Shown: one piece after another, positions 30,872 to 38,848 of the stretch
How the letters are laid out: every line of letters starts with the position of its first letter
Position numbering within the stretch: position 1 is the stretch's first letter
Virus record (IMG/VR): IMGVR_UViG_3300045257_000305
Coordinates: 1-45,355 of that record
Source: a virus
Direction: 5' to 3' (one strand)
Length of the DNA: 45,355 nt
The notes under the pieces: model-generated
The model's input: only the letters and a program-made list of their open reading frames with translations
Databases searched by the model: none
Told to the model about the DNA's origin: nothing
Position numbers and translations under genes: made by a program

Positions 30872-32340
30872 GTGGGCCTTGGGAGGATTACGCCCCCGCA
30901 GCCTCTCCCGAAGCGCCGCCCTGGATGGACTATGCCCAGAAGCCGGCCCCCCCGGGCTTTGTCGATCAGATCGGCCGCCAGGTCGGACTTGCGGGCCGCG
31001 CGGTCGCACAGGGCGTAGCGGGCATGCCGATGATGGCGATGGATGCCGGAGTCGCCGCGCGCAATCTCGGGCACAACCTGATGCACGGGCAAAGACCTAC
31101 GCTCGCAGACTTCAACCCGTTCGCGAAGTCAGGCGGTACGCATCAGGAGTACGAACTCCCCTCGCATACGTTCAATCAACAGCTGACCCAAGCGGGGCTC
31201 CCTGAGCCGCAGAACGCAGGGGAGAAGGTGGCGGGATTCGTGGAGTCTGGCCTGACTGGCTCACGCATGCCGGTTCCGCAGGCTGCGCATCAAGCCCCTG
31301 AAGGGTTTGTGAGGCCGGCAGACATGCAGCGGCAACTCTCCTCTGACGTCATTCGCAGAGGGCAGGACATGGGGCTTAAGGTGCCTCCCGCGACAACGAA
31401 TCGCACCCTGAGAAATATGACGCTGGAGACGGTGGCGGGGAAGGCTGCGACGCAGCAGGGCGCATCGTCTATGAATCAGGGCACGGTCAACAGTATCGGG
31501 AAGGGCGTTCTGGGCCTCAACCCCGATGCCCCGTTGACTGAAGAAGCGGCTAACGCTGTCGCGCGTGAGAGCGGACAGGCCGGCTATGAACCGCTGCGGG
31601 CCGCCGGGACGCTAACGGCTCCTGCCTCCTTCCATGAGCGGCTGGTTTCCGTGCTCTCCAAGTACCGGGGAGCGGAGCGCTCCTTCCCCGGCATGGGGAA
31701 GACGGATCTGGCCGATATGGTTGAGAAGGTCGATCAACCGCAGTTTGATGCCGGCGATGCCATCGACCTCACGCGTATCTTGCGTGACAAGGCAAGCGTG
31801 GCCTTCCGCGCCGGTGATACTGGCACGGGTCAAGGGATTCGCGATATCTCCAACGCAGTCGAAGATGCGATGGACAAGGGGTTGCGCGCCAAGGGGCCAC
31901 AGTTCGCGGACCTTGTGGATACCTTCCGCGCCGCACGCCAGAAGATCGCGATTGCGCACACGGTAGGGGATGCCATCAACCCCGGCACCGGGAACCTGGT
32001 TGCCGCGAAGTTAGCTGCTGCGCTGGATCGTGGAGAACCGCTCTCCGGCCCTCTTCGGGATCTCGCGAAGTTCGCAAAGGCCGTTCCGAAGGCGGTAGCC
32101 GAGCCCACGCACAGCATGGGCGTGAATCATCTGGATATGTACGCCCCGCTAACCACGATGATGTTTGGGCACGGTCTGGCAGAAAAAGCAGCAGGCTTGG
32201 CTGTCCCCATTACCCGCTGGGGCGCAAAGCGGCTCTTATTCAGCCCCTGGGGTCAGGCCGGAGCGCTTCCGGGTGCTGTGGCACCCAATACCGGCGCTAT
32301 TCCAGCAGGTCTCCTCGGCGCTCAGCAATCACTGAAGTAG
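30868..32340 (+). CDS. Ejection/internal virion protein 3
   Basis: 490 aa. ATG at 30868 overlaps the previous stop (ATGA). It begins MSGPWEDYAP, contains WMDYAQKPAPPGF, a hydrophobic helix (AVAQGVAGMPMMAMDAGVAA, residues about 47-66) and a C-terminal alanine-rich region (YAPLTTMMFGHGLAEKAAGL). It resembles podoviral DNA-ejection proteins with a W(E/Q)DY start, by memory. No lytic transglycosylase motif was seen. Confidence 0.72.
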   Translation: MSGPWEDYAPAASPEAPPWMDYAQKPAPPGFVDQIGRQVGLAGRAVAQGVAGMPMMAMDAGVAARNLGHNLMHGQRPTLADFNPFAKSGGTHQEYELPSHTFNQQLTQAGLPEPQNAGEKVAGFVESGLTGSRMPVPQAAHQAPEGFVRPADMQRQLSSDVIRRGQDMGLKVPPATTNRTLRNMTLETVAGKAATQQGASSMNQGTVNSIGKGVLGLNPDAPLTEEAANAVARESGQAGYEPLRAAGTLTAPASFHERLVSVLSKYRGAERSFPGMGKTDLADMVEKVDQPQFDAGDAIDLTRILRDKASVAFRAGDTGTGQGIRDISNAVEDAMDKGLRAKGPQFADLVDTFRAARQKIAIAHTVGDAINPGTGNLVAAKLAAALDRGEPLSGPLRDLAKFAKAVPKAVAEPTHSMGVNHLDMYAPLTTMMFGHGLAEKAAGLAVPITRWGAKRLLFSPWGQAGALPGAVAPNTGAIPAGLLGAQQSLK

Positions 32341-32475
32341 GTCCGAGTCCCCGATGCAGATCCCGATGAGGATCAGCATCGGAATGATTGCGAGCGGCGG
32401 CAAGACGTACCACAGCGCCAATGTGATGCCTGCGAGACAAAGCATGGCGGCGAAGTGCGTGAAGAGTTTCAACAT
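32329..32475 (-). CDS. Possible antisense 48-aa membrane protein
   Basis: The 148-bp gap before tailspike 2 has a minus-strand frame that reads as a textbook two-helix mini-membrane protein (FAAMLCLAGITLALWYVLPP, then LAIIPMLILIGICIG), with GC-rich third positions. There is no Shine-Dalgarno before the ATG at 32475, and all neighbours run the other way. A plus-strand frame of 44 codons at 32354 is the alternative. A real gene is possible but unproven. Confidence 0.35.
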   Translation of the reverse strand: MLKLFTHFAAMLCLAGITLALWYVLPPLAIIPMLILIGICIGDSDLLQ

Positions 32476-32488
32476 CAGGAGTTCGTGA

Positions 32489-34489
32489 ATGCCCGGTTTC
32501 GATGGCAATGGCGTATTCGTCCGATCATACAACTGGACGAGCGACGCCGCGAACAAGCTTGACATAACGGCGTCCCGATTCGACGTCGAACACAACAGTT
32601 TTGCGGCTGCCCTGTCCAGTGTCGTCACCCGTGATGGTCAGGGGAAGCCCCAGACGCATTGGCTGCCCAAAGTGACGGCCAGTTACGACCTCGGGAGTGG
32701 TGCGATGCGGTGGAAAGACCTTTACCTGTCCGGGACCATCAACCTCAGTACGGCGGGCAAGCAATCCTTCTTCTCCGCTCAGACCCCCAACCAGCGCACC
32801 GCAGCAGAGATTACCGCCAGCGTCATTCCCACGGACTACAGTTATCTCCCCGGAGACATTCGTCGGTATGGCGCCGACCCCACTGGCGCTCTGGACTCCA
32901 CCCTCGCCATCAACAATGCCCTCGCCTCAAACACGCGGGTATATGCCATCGCCGGGACCTATGTCTGTTCGGCCAGTCTCAATCTCATCAGTGGGCAAAC
33001 CTTCTGCGGGGACGGTGCGGCCACGGTCCTCCAGTTCGCCAACGCCTCACTCAACAACATCGTGGGGACCGGCATCACCAATACGGTCGTGCAGGACCTG
33101 AAGATCAACATCACAGGTTCGGGGGCCGCTTCGACCTTTGCAGCCGTGCTCTTCCAGACTAACTGCGTGGCCTGCAAGGCCGAGCGGGTTGAAGTCGTGG
33201 GCGCGCAATGGTCGGGCGTCTGGATCAAGGCGAGCAGTTATTGCGAAGTGCGTAACTGCTACTTCCACGGCTTCACCGGCTCACAAAACGGCACCGCCGA
33301 TGTGATCGTCACGGACGACGGCACTTCCAATCTCGCCGATTACAACATCGTCGCGGACAACGAGTGCTTTGCGGGCGGCTGGTATGGCGTTGCCTTCATG
33401 CAGTACTACGGGGCCGGAGCAGTCGTCCCGCGGTACTGTCTCGCGCACGGTAATCGCATCGGCCAACACGTCGCCTATGGGGCGCTCTTCTATAACGTCA
33501 CCACGAACGCCGACTCCTGGCACAGCGCCATCGGGAATTACATCGAGAACATCCAGGGAACGGTCCTCACCGGTAATTCCGGGGCCGGGATCTACTGCGC
33601 AGGGGCGGGGGGGTGCACCTTCACCGGTAACGTCATTCGCAATGTCTGTGTTTCCACCTCCGCCGATACGCTCGCCCCGGCCGGGATTGGCATCAACGGG
33701 GCCGCTGGGCTCTCCCCGTTCGTGATCAGCGGCAACTTCATTCTCAACCCGCAGAACTTCTACGGGATCAAGCTCACAGGGTGTCCGACCGGCGGGACGA
33801 TTACGGGGAACACGATCAGCCTGCAGGCGGGTACGCCTGTTGCCGCCATCTACTTCCTGACGAGTTCCAATGTGACCGTGAGTGGCAACACGATCAATGT
33901 GGCCACGAGTCTCGCGACCACGCATGGCATCTTCGCCACGGCCTCGACCGCCAACATCTCCAATATCTCCATTAGTGGCAACACAATCACGGGTTGCAGT
34001 TTCCGCGGGATTCGCATTGACCAATCGGGCGGATTCAATGTGTCGAACTTCTCCGTGAACGGCAATACCGTCACAGGAGGCTCCGCTGCCTGCATTCCGA
34101 TTAGTCTCGCCGCCGCAGTCAACGGGACTATCACCGGCAATACCGCGCTCGCCACGACGACCTTTGCGTTAAGCATCAATGCCTCCACGGGGGTGCGGTA
34201 TGCGGGCAACTTCTTCAGCAGCACGGGGACCGTTGTCATCACCACTACGGGCGCCTGCACCGGTTCCTACTTCGATAAGAGCAATACCTGGAATGCGGAT
34301 TCGGGGCACATGGTCAATGGCGCCACGGGCCTCATCGTTGAATGGCTCGCGGGAGTCGTACCCGGCTCAGGAACGTGGGCGGTTGGAGATAGGACCGAGA
34401 TGTCTGTCCCGGTCGTGGCGAGCCCGAAGGGCTGGCGCTGCACCGTAGCCGGAGCGCCTGGGACATGGGTGAGCGAGGGAAATCTCTAA
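32489..34489 (+). CDS. Tailspike 2: beta-helix receptor-binding protein with head domain
   Basis: 666 aa. ATG at 32489, with AGGAG seven bases upstream. Residues 1-85 form a tail-fibre-type anchor (MPGFDGNGVFVRSYNW, then VVTRDGQG, then RWKDLYLSG), missing from tailspike 1. From 121 on (YLPGDIRRYGADPTGALDST) it is a pectate-lyase-like beta helix with turns such as CTFTGNVIRNVC and VTVSGNTINVAT. It should bind and possibly cleave host surface polysaccharide. Over one 71-residue stretch it matches tailspike 1 at 58 positions. It is expressed with the late genes. Confidence 0.87.
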   Translation: MPGFDGNGVFVRSYNWTSDAANKLDITASRFDVEHNSFAAALSSVVTRDGQGKPQTHWLPKVTASYDLGSGAMRWKDLYLSGTINLSTAGKQSFFSAQTPNQRTAAEITASVIPTDYSYLPGDIRRYGADPTGALDSTLAINNALASNTRVYAIAGTYVCSASLNLISGQTFCGDGAATVLQFANASLNNIVGTGITNTVVQDLKINITGSGAASTFAAVLFQTNCVACKAERVEVVGAQWSGVWIKASSYCEVRNCYFHGFTGSQNGTADVIVTDDGTSNLADYNIVADNECFAGGWYGVAFMQYYGAGAVVPRYCLAHGNRIGQHVAYGALFYNVTTNADSWHSAIGNYIENIQGTVLTGNSGAGIYCAGAGGCTFTGNVIRNVCVSTSADTLAPAGIGINGAAGLSPFVISGNFILNPQNFYGIKLTGCPTGGTITGNTISLQAGTPVAAIYFLTSSNVTVSGNTINVATSLATTHGIFATASTANISNISISGNTITGCSFRGIRIDQSGGFNVSNFSVNGNTVTGGSAACIPISLAAAVNGTITGNTALATTTFALSINASTGVRYAGNFFSSTGTVVITTTGACTGSYFDKSNTWNADSGHMVNGATGLIVEWLAGVVPGSGTWAVGDRTEMSVPVVASPKGWRCTVAGAPGTWVSEGNL

Positions 34490-34498
34490 AGGAGATGC

Positions 34499-34948
34499 AT
34501 GCAATTGGAGGGGTCTACCGCGGCCATAGAGCCGTCGATCATGGAGGCGCTGACCAATCGATTCGTGCGTCTCCTGTGGCGTTTGGATGCGCTCTGCGAG
34601 AAGGGAAGGGCACTCATGGAAGGGCGCGGCCCGGAGGACTTCGATCGCGATCGGGACAGCCGACGCAATGAACAGCGGCAGATTCTTCGGGCGCTCAAGA
34701 TCATTATTTCCCAACGCACGCGCCCCAACAACTATATCAATGGGGGAGGCCGAGACTTAATACTGAAGCTGATCTTAGGCGTGATTGCAACTCTTGTCGC
34801 AGCAGGAGTCATTGGCGAGATAGTCATGTATGGTCAGTTCCGGGAATATCACCGGGAGCAGGTCGATGAATACACAGAACACGAACGAAGAATCGAACGA
34901 CTTGAGCGAATTGACGAGGCACGGACCGCCCAACCAATCCCACATTGA
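34499..34948 (+). CDS. Membrane-anchored coiled-coil protein
   Basis: 149 aa, ATG at 34499 after AAAGGAG. A polar, Arg-rich N-terminus is followed by one transmembrane helix (LILKLILGVIATLVAAGVIG, about residues 87-106). A charged coiled coil ends the protein (EYTEHERRIERLERIDEAR). The layout resembles phage membrane accessory or spanin-like proteins. The next gene overlaps its 3' end by 83 bp. Confidence 0.7.
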   Translation: MQLEGSTAAIEPSIMEALTNRFVRLLWRLDALCEKGRALMEGRGPEDFDRDRDSRRNEQRQILRALKIIISQRTRPNNYINGGGRDLILKLILGVIATLVAAGVIGEIVMYGQFREYHREQVDEYTEHERRIERLERIDEARTAQPIPH

Positions 34949-35204
34949 GCGATCCAGCGATGAATCCGTGCATGCCGCAGAGCATGCGAATGTAAACGTC
35001 GTTCGGCTGCTTATCAGCGACAAGGGCGCGCTGATCATCGGCGTCATTCTCGCCGTAGGGCTCGCAGGCATGGCCCTGATGCGGGCTGAAGCCGCGGCCG
35101 ACACGGCGCGCATCGCAGAACGCGAAGCGCGCGTATTGCAGGAGCGCGTGGCGGACATGAAAGTTGAACTCATTCGCCGCGGGATCCCGTTATCTGATCA
35201 CTAG
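34866..35204 (+). CDS. Second membrane-anchored coiled-coil protein
   Basis: 112 aa, ATG at 34866 with GGGAG upstream; it starts inside the previous gene in another frame. Polar N-terminus, transmembrane helix (ALIIGVILAVGLAGMALM, about residues 54-71) and coiled-coil C-terminus (TARIAEREARVLQERVADMK). Its plan repeats that of the upstream gene. Likely part of the lysis or envelope-modifying set; not assigned. Confidence 0.7.
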   Translation: MNTQNTNEESNDLSELTRHGPPNQSHIERSSDESVHAAEHANVNVVRLLISDKGALIIGVILAVGLAGMALMRAEAAADTARIAEREARVLQERVADMKVELIRRGIPLSDH

Positions 35205-35213
35205 GAGTAGTCC

Positions 35214-35432
35214 ATGTCTCACACGACCATCATTCTGAATTCCTCTCTCCTTGAGATTTTCGATCCCGCTAAGCCTGAATATGCAGGCGTTCGTGATCAC
35301 TACGACGCTGCGACTCTCGCGAAGATCGATGCGCTGAGGGCTCGTCCGTCGCCTTCGCCCTACACGTTCGAGGAGCGCCTGTTCGTGTGCTGGGTGCTGG
35401 ATAAGGCCGTGATGACGGCCGATAACCCGTAA
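35214..35432 (+). CDS. 72-aa hypothetical protein
   Basis: ATG at 35214 preceded by AGGAGTAGTCC. A small soluble protein (start MSHTTIILNSSLLEIFDPAK) with no motif. It sits between membrane proteins in the lysis region. Not recognised. Confidence 0.65.
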   Translation: MSHTTIILNSSLLEIFDPAKPEYAGVRDHYDAATLAKIDALRARPSPSPYTFEERLFVCWVLDKAVMTADNP

Positions 35433-35439
35433 GAGGCCG

Positions 35440-35730
35440 ATGGTGGATGGGACGCAGATTGCACTGATCATCACCGCATCAGGGGGCTTCGTCGGCTCTG
35501 TGGGAGCCGTGGTGTTGGGGTGGCGTAACCAAATAAAGATCGAGGCCAGCGCAGCCCTGTCTGCGAACAATAGCCAGAAACTTGAGAAGGTCATGGCGAA
35601 GGTCGAAGAGGTACACGCTTCCACCAATGGCAAGATGGATGAGCTCCTGAAGATCAGCGGGCAGGCGGAAAAGGCCAAGGGTGTCATCGAGGGCTTGCAA
35701 CAAGGACGCGATGAGGGGCAAAACAAATGA
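35440..35730 (+). CDS. Small membrane protein, possible holin-like
   Basis: 96 aa, ATG at 35440 after AAGAGG. Residues 6-27 (QIALIITASGGFVGSVGAVV) form one glycine-rich transmembrane helix, followed by a long coiled coil (KLEKVMAKVEEVHASTNGKM). It directly precedes the endolysin gene with a 4-bp overlap, a typical position for a holin or anti-holin, though the coiled coil also fits a spanin-like role. Confidence 0.65.
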   Translation: MVDGTQIALIITASGGFVGSVGAVVLGWRNQIKIEASAALSANNSQKLEKVMAKVEEVHASTNGKMDELLKISGQAEKAKGVIEGLQQGRDEGQNK

Positions 35731-36068
35731 GCGCATTACAGGAAGAGTTTGCACAGTCCGCCGCTAAACTCATCGCGAAGGCTGCGGAGTTAGGGTATGG
35801 CGTGACGCTCGGGGAGGCATGGCGTACGCCAGAACAGGCGCAATGGGATGCCGATCACCACATCGGCGTCGCGCACAGCCTGCATATGGACCGGCTCGCC
35901 ATCGATCTCAACCTTTTCAAGGATGGGGTATTCCTGATCACTCCTGACGCCTATGTGCAGCTAGGCGAGTGGTGGAAGACGCTCGGGCCTGCATACAAAT
36001 TCGGAGGCGATTTCACAATCCGCGACTATGACCACTACTCCATCACTCCAGATGGAGTGAGGGCTTGA
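35727..36068 (+). CDS. Endolysin, M15-family peptidase
   Basis: 113 aa. ATG at 35727 overlaps the previous stop (ATGA). The zinc site is visible as SLHMDRLAIDLNLF (His53 and Asp60, spacing HxxxxxxD) and RDYDHYS near residues 99-105 (DxxH with His103). The preceding AWRTPEQAQ is the usual substrate-side loop, and WWKTLGPAYKFGGDF is conserved in L-alanyl-D-glutamate endopeptidases. It cuts peptide stems of peptidoglycan in the periplasm. No signal peptide is seen, so a holin is needed for export. Confidence 0.92.
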   Translation: MSALQEEFAQSAAKLIAKAAELGYGVTLGEAWRTPEQAQWDADHHIGVAHSLHMDRLAIDLNLFKDGVFLITPDAYVQLGEWWKTLGPAYKFGGDFTIRDYDHYSITPDGVRA

Positions 36069-36379
36069 ACAAACAGACGTGGGTGGACTGGGCTGAGATC
36101 TTCGATACCTGGCGCGTGGTCCCGCGCCTTGTCCTGTTCGCTTATGCATGGTGGCTCGCGCATATCGTAGACAGCATCCTCATGTGGTACTTCGCGCTCC
36201 CGCAGACCGCTCGTGGGTTGGAAGCCTCTGGCATGGCGAGTGTGGTCATTACCGCGGTCACCGGCTTAGGCACGTGGGTCTATAAGGTCTATTCGGACGC
36301 CGGTCGCGACTGGTCTAGTCCGCCCTCCCTCGTGCAGACCACGTCCACCAGCACCAAGTCCACCACGGTAGCGCCCTGA
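36065..36379 (+). CDS. Putative holin
   Basis: 104 aa, TTG at 36065 overlapping the endolysin stop (TTGA), with GGAG upstream. It starts with WVDWAEIFDTWRVVPRLVL and has two hydrophobic segments (LVLFAYAWWLAHIVDSILMW and MASVVITAVTGLGTWVYKVY) before a polar Ser/Thr/Lys tail. This matches a podoviral holin-type family that I remember by the W(V/A)DW...RVVPR start. It would form pores that release the endolysin. Stop overlaps the Rz gene start. Confidence 0.78.
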   Translation: MNKQTWVDWAEIFDTWRVVPRLVLFAYAWWLAHIVDSILMWYFALPQTARGLEASGMASVVITAVTGLGTWVYKVYSDAGRDWSSPPSLVQTTSTSTKSTTVAP

Positions 36380-36849
36380 TGCCTGTGATACCCACGCGGC
36401 TCCTGCTTGAACTCGCAGGGGTCGCTGCGCTGATCGTCGCGTTTCTCTTCTATCGCCATTCCCTGATCGCGGAAGGCGAGGCCCAGGTGAAGAAAGCCGA
36501 TGCGGCGCTCGTGGCAGAGCAAACTGCTCACAACTCCGCGGTACACGCCCAAGGCGTGACGACCGTCTTCCAAGAGGGTGCGACCTACCATGATGCGATT
36601 ACTGCCCCTGTGGCTCATCCTGTGCACGCTCGGCTGTGCATCAGTCCCGCGTCCGGTGGCCGCACCGTGCCCGGTCCCGCCCGCAGCGGACCCGACGGCC
36701 ATGCAGCTCCCGCACTATCAGGAACTGGTGACGGAAACCCTGTGCCAGGGCCAGACATCGGACCCGACCTGCAAGCGATTGCGCAACGCGCCGACGCCCA
36801 GGTGAGCGAACTCCAGCATTACATCCTGCATGTCTGTGCAGCACGCTAA
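36379..36849 (+). CDS. Rz-like i-spanin
   Basis: 156 aa, ATG at 36379. An N-terminal transmembrane helix (LLLELAGVAALIVAFLFYRH) is followed by a coiled-coil-like region (EAQVKKADAALVAEQTAHNS) and a Pro/Gly-rich segment. The o-spanin gene lies inside it in another frame, the classic Rz/Rz1 layout. The pair links inner and outer membranes and breaches the outer membrane at lysis. The Pro/Gly stretch is where the nested frame constrains the sequence. Confidence 0.85.
   Translation: MPVIPTRLLLELAGVAALIVAFLFYRHSLIAEGEAQVKKADAALVAEQTAHNSAVHAQGVTTVFQEGATYHDAITAPVAHPVHARLCISPASGGRTVPGPARSGPDGHAAPALSGTGDGNPVPGPDIGPDLQAIAQRADAQVSELQHYILHVCAAR
36590..36805 (+). CDS. Rz1-like o-spanin lipoprotein, nested in Rz
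   Basis: 71 aa; the ATG at 36590 is preferred over the upstream GTG at 36578, with AGAGGG before it. The signal peptide RLLPLWLILCTLGCASVP carries a lipobox (L-G-C), so Cys would be lipidated. The mature part is proline-rich (PCPVPPAADP), as usual for Rz1. It lies wholly inside the i-spanin gene in the +1 frame (relative to its host frame). With Rz it completes the spanin complex. Confidence 0.85.
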   Translation: MMRLLPLWLILCTLGCASVPRPVAAPCPVPPAADPTAMQLPHYQELVTETLCQGQTSDPTCKRLRNAPTPR

Positions 36850-36858
36850 ACCGAGGAG

Positions 36859-37068
36859 ATGGATATGATCAGTTTACTTCTTTACGCCTTCATTGTGCTG
36901 TGCATCGTGGGCGTCATTCTCTGGGGGATCGGTCAGATCCCCGGCATCCCGCCGATAGTCAAGACCGTCGTGTATGTCGTGGTGGCGGTGATCCTACTCC
37001 TGTGGCTCTTGAGCTTCGCCAATGGGCATATGGGCGACTTCGGGAACCTTAGTCGTCACAATCCGTGA
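36859..37068 (+). CDS. Small two-helix membrane protein (Thivi_2564-like)
   Basis: 69 aa, ATG at 36859 after GAGGAG. Two hydrophobic helices (LLLYAFIVLCIVGVILWGIG and TVVYVVVAVILLLWLLSF) flank a QIPGIPPIV turn. From memory this is the Thivi_2564-type small membrane protein family; here it is next to the lysis genes and may be a second holin or an anti-holin. Confidence 0.72.
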   Translation: MDMISLLLYAFIVLCIVGVILWGIGQIPGIPPIVKTVVYVVVAVILLLWLLSFANGHMGDFGNLSRHNP

Positions 37069-37340
37069 AGACGCCCGTACCCCCCTACACGTTTAACAAC
37101 ACATGGGCGATCGTGATCCTGCGCGCGTTCGATGTGTTCTGGGGGTGCGTGGTTTGGCGCGATTACGACATCACCATCAGCTCGTGGACGGGCCTCGAAT
37201 TGCGCAAACCAAAAGCCCAAGGGTGGGCGCGGGACCTCGGCTGGGTGCTCAATCACATCTCTCCCGGACACTGTGAGGGCGCAATCAAGGCGGACATCGT
37301 GCGTGCGCAGGCCGCGCTGACCATCTTGGGCGCGGATTAG
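37065..37340 (+). CDS. 91-aa hypothetical protein in the lysis region
   Basis: GTG at 37065 overlaps the previous stop (GTGA). It reads as a small soluble protein (NNTWAIVILRAFDVFWGCVV, then WRDYDITISSWTGLELRK). No known domain. Its last base overlaps the next start. Confidence 0.65.
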   Translation: MKTPVPPYTFNNTWAIVILRAFDVFWGCVVWRDYDITISSWTGLELRKPKAQGWARDLGWVLNHISPGHCEGAIKADIVRAQAALTILGAD

Positions 37341-38848
37341 TGGCGACGCTCACCGCTCACAGCTGGCAATTCATACAGAATCTAGACGGGACCTTTGACG
37401 GCGACTTTCCCCTCGGCACCAAAACTCCCACTCTCACCTGGAACATCTCCGGGCTCGCTTCCCTCGTCAATCAGCCGGCCAATGTCGCGATCAGCTTCAA
37501 CGCACGCGCCATGCTCTCCGGCACGGGGGCGAGCACGGCGACCATCACGCTCGTTGCACAGTCCGGCGATACGCCTTCCACGAAGGGCTGGGTGGATCCT
37601 GCCGGCGGGAACAATGCTACCAACCCCGCCACGATCTCAGGCGGCGGAGTTCTGGTGTTGCGGGCGACGTTCCTCGGGATCAACACCGACAGTCCCGCCA
37701 TCCCCTGGAACATCCTCGCCGTCTCTTCCGGCACGGGCGTCAAGTTCCACGCGGGGTGTTACCTCTGGTTCTCCAGCTACACATGGAACGTCGCGAACAA
37801 TCCCCCACCTCCGCAGACGCCGGCTGCCGGGTCGCTCTTCGCCTTCATCGACTCCATTGGGGCGGATCCGAATATCGCCGGCATCCAGTTCACGCCCTGG
37901 ATGCATTACTTCGAGGGCAACACCCAGGGCGACTACACCCCGGGCTTTGCGATGGTGGATGCGATCCTCGCCAAACTCGCCGCGTGTCCTACGAAGAAGC
38001 GCCTTCTGATCGGCGTCAACGATCGCACGTTCAGCAATCCCACCGGCGTCGTCCCGAATAACGTCTATCCCCAGTACCTCGTGAGTCAGGGCCTGGTCGT
38101 GGTTGCCCCGGCGGGGTCCACGTGGTCCGGGAACCTCTCCTCGGTCCTGAACTTCGGGGATTCCCGCGTCTGGGATGCACTGATCAATCTCACCAACGCC
38201 TTCGGGGCGCGGTACGACACTCACCCGCTGGTGGAGATGTTCTACCCGATGGGGGAGACCGCCGTGGCGCCGCAAGCGGGCGTGACGGGGTCCGGCTTCA
38301 TCACCGGTATCAACCGTCTCTACCCCACCACCAAGCCCTCCTGGCCCCACACGATGCTGCGCCTGGAGGCCAATTACTCCCCGAACAACGACCAGCAGTT
38401 CGTGACCCTGTTCACGGCCTGTCGGTCGGCGGGCGGGATCGCCATTGGGGGACCTGACCCTGAGAGTCCTCTGCCGCTCACCGGCGGGTACCCGACCGGC
38501 TTTCGCACCATTCAGGCGAACCTCGTCTATCGGGGGCTGAGCATCGTCAACGGACAGACCGTCGCGTCCTATACGGACCTGCGCGGGAAGATGCCGTGGA
38601 TCGGGGAGTACCAGCTCTCCAGCGGTTCGGTGGGGGCGGGCGCCATCCTTCCGGGGGACTTCTGGACCTACCAGACGGCGACCATGAACGGCTGGCATCT
38701 GGTGTTCCCGAATAACACGTTTCTCCCGGCCAATACGAGCTCCAGCGACCCTCACAAGACGGCCGCCATCATCACCCTCATCGACAGTAAGAGCGGCGCC
38801 ACGCTCGCAGGCGTGCCGTCTGAGGGCACCTGGAATACGGCCCCATGA
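37340..38848 (+). CDS. Tail-associated glycoside-hydrolase-like protein
   Basis: 502 aa. GTG at 37340. The N-terminal 170 residues are a beta sandwich (TLTAHSWQFIQNLDGTFDGD). From about 170 on a TIM-barrel-like pattern is seen (LFAFIDSIGADPNIAGIQF, PLVEMFYPMGETAVAPQ, HTMLRLEANYSPNNDQQF), with a glutamate in the GET motif placed like a barrel glycosidase acid. This suggests a polysaccharide-degrading or -binding virion protein. The enzyme class is not assigned. Confidence 0.7.
   Translation: MATLTAHSWQFIQNLDGTFDGDFPLGTKTPTLTWNISGLASLVNQPANVAISFNARAMLSGTGASTATITLVAQSGDTPSTKGWVDPAGGNNATNPATISGGGVLVLRATFLGINTDSPAIPWNILAVSSGTGVKFHAGCYLWFSSYTWNVANNPPPPQTPAAGSLFAFIDSIGADPNIAGIQFTPWMHYFEGNTQGDYTPGFAMVDAILAKLAACPTKKRLLIGVNDRTFSNPTGVVPNNVYPQYLVSQGLVVVAPAGSTWSGNLSSVLNFGDSRVWDALINLTNAFGARYDTHPLVEMFYPMGETAVAPQAGVTGSGFITGINRLYPTTKPSWPHTMLRLEANYSPNNDQQFVTLFTACRSAGGIAIGGPDPESPLPLTGGYPTGFRTIQANLVYRGLSIVNGQTVASYTDLRGKMPWIGEYQLSSGSVGAGAILPGDFWTYQTATMNGWHLVFPNNTFLPANTSSSDPHKTAAIITLIDSKSGATLAGVPSEGTWNTAP

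Noticed and set aside
33281-34024. Long minus-strand frame opposite tailspike 2
   Set aside because: It mirrors the repetitive beta-helix codons, with Asp/Arg/Val-rich composition and no domain; the same shadow is seen opposite tailspike 1.
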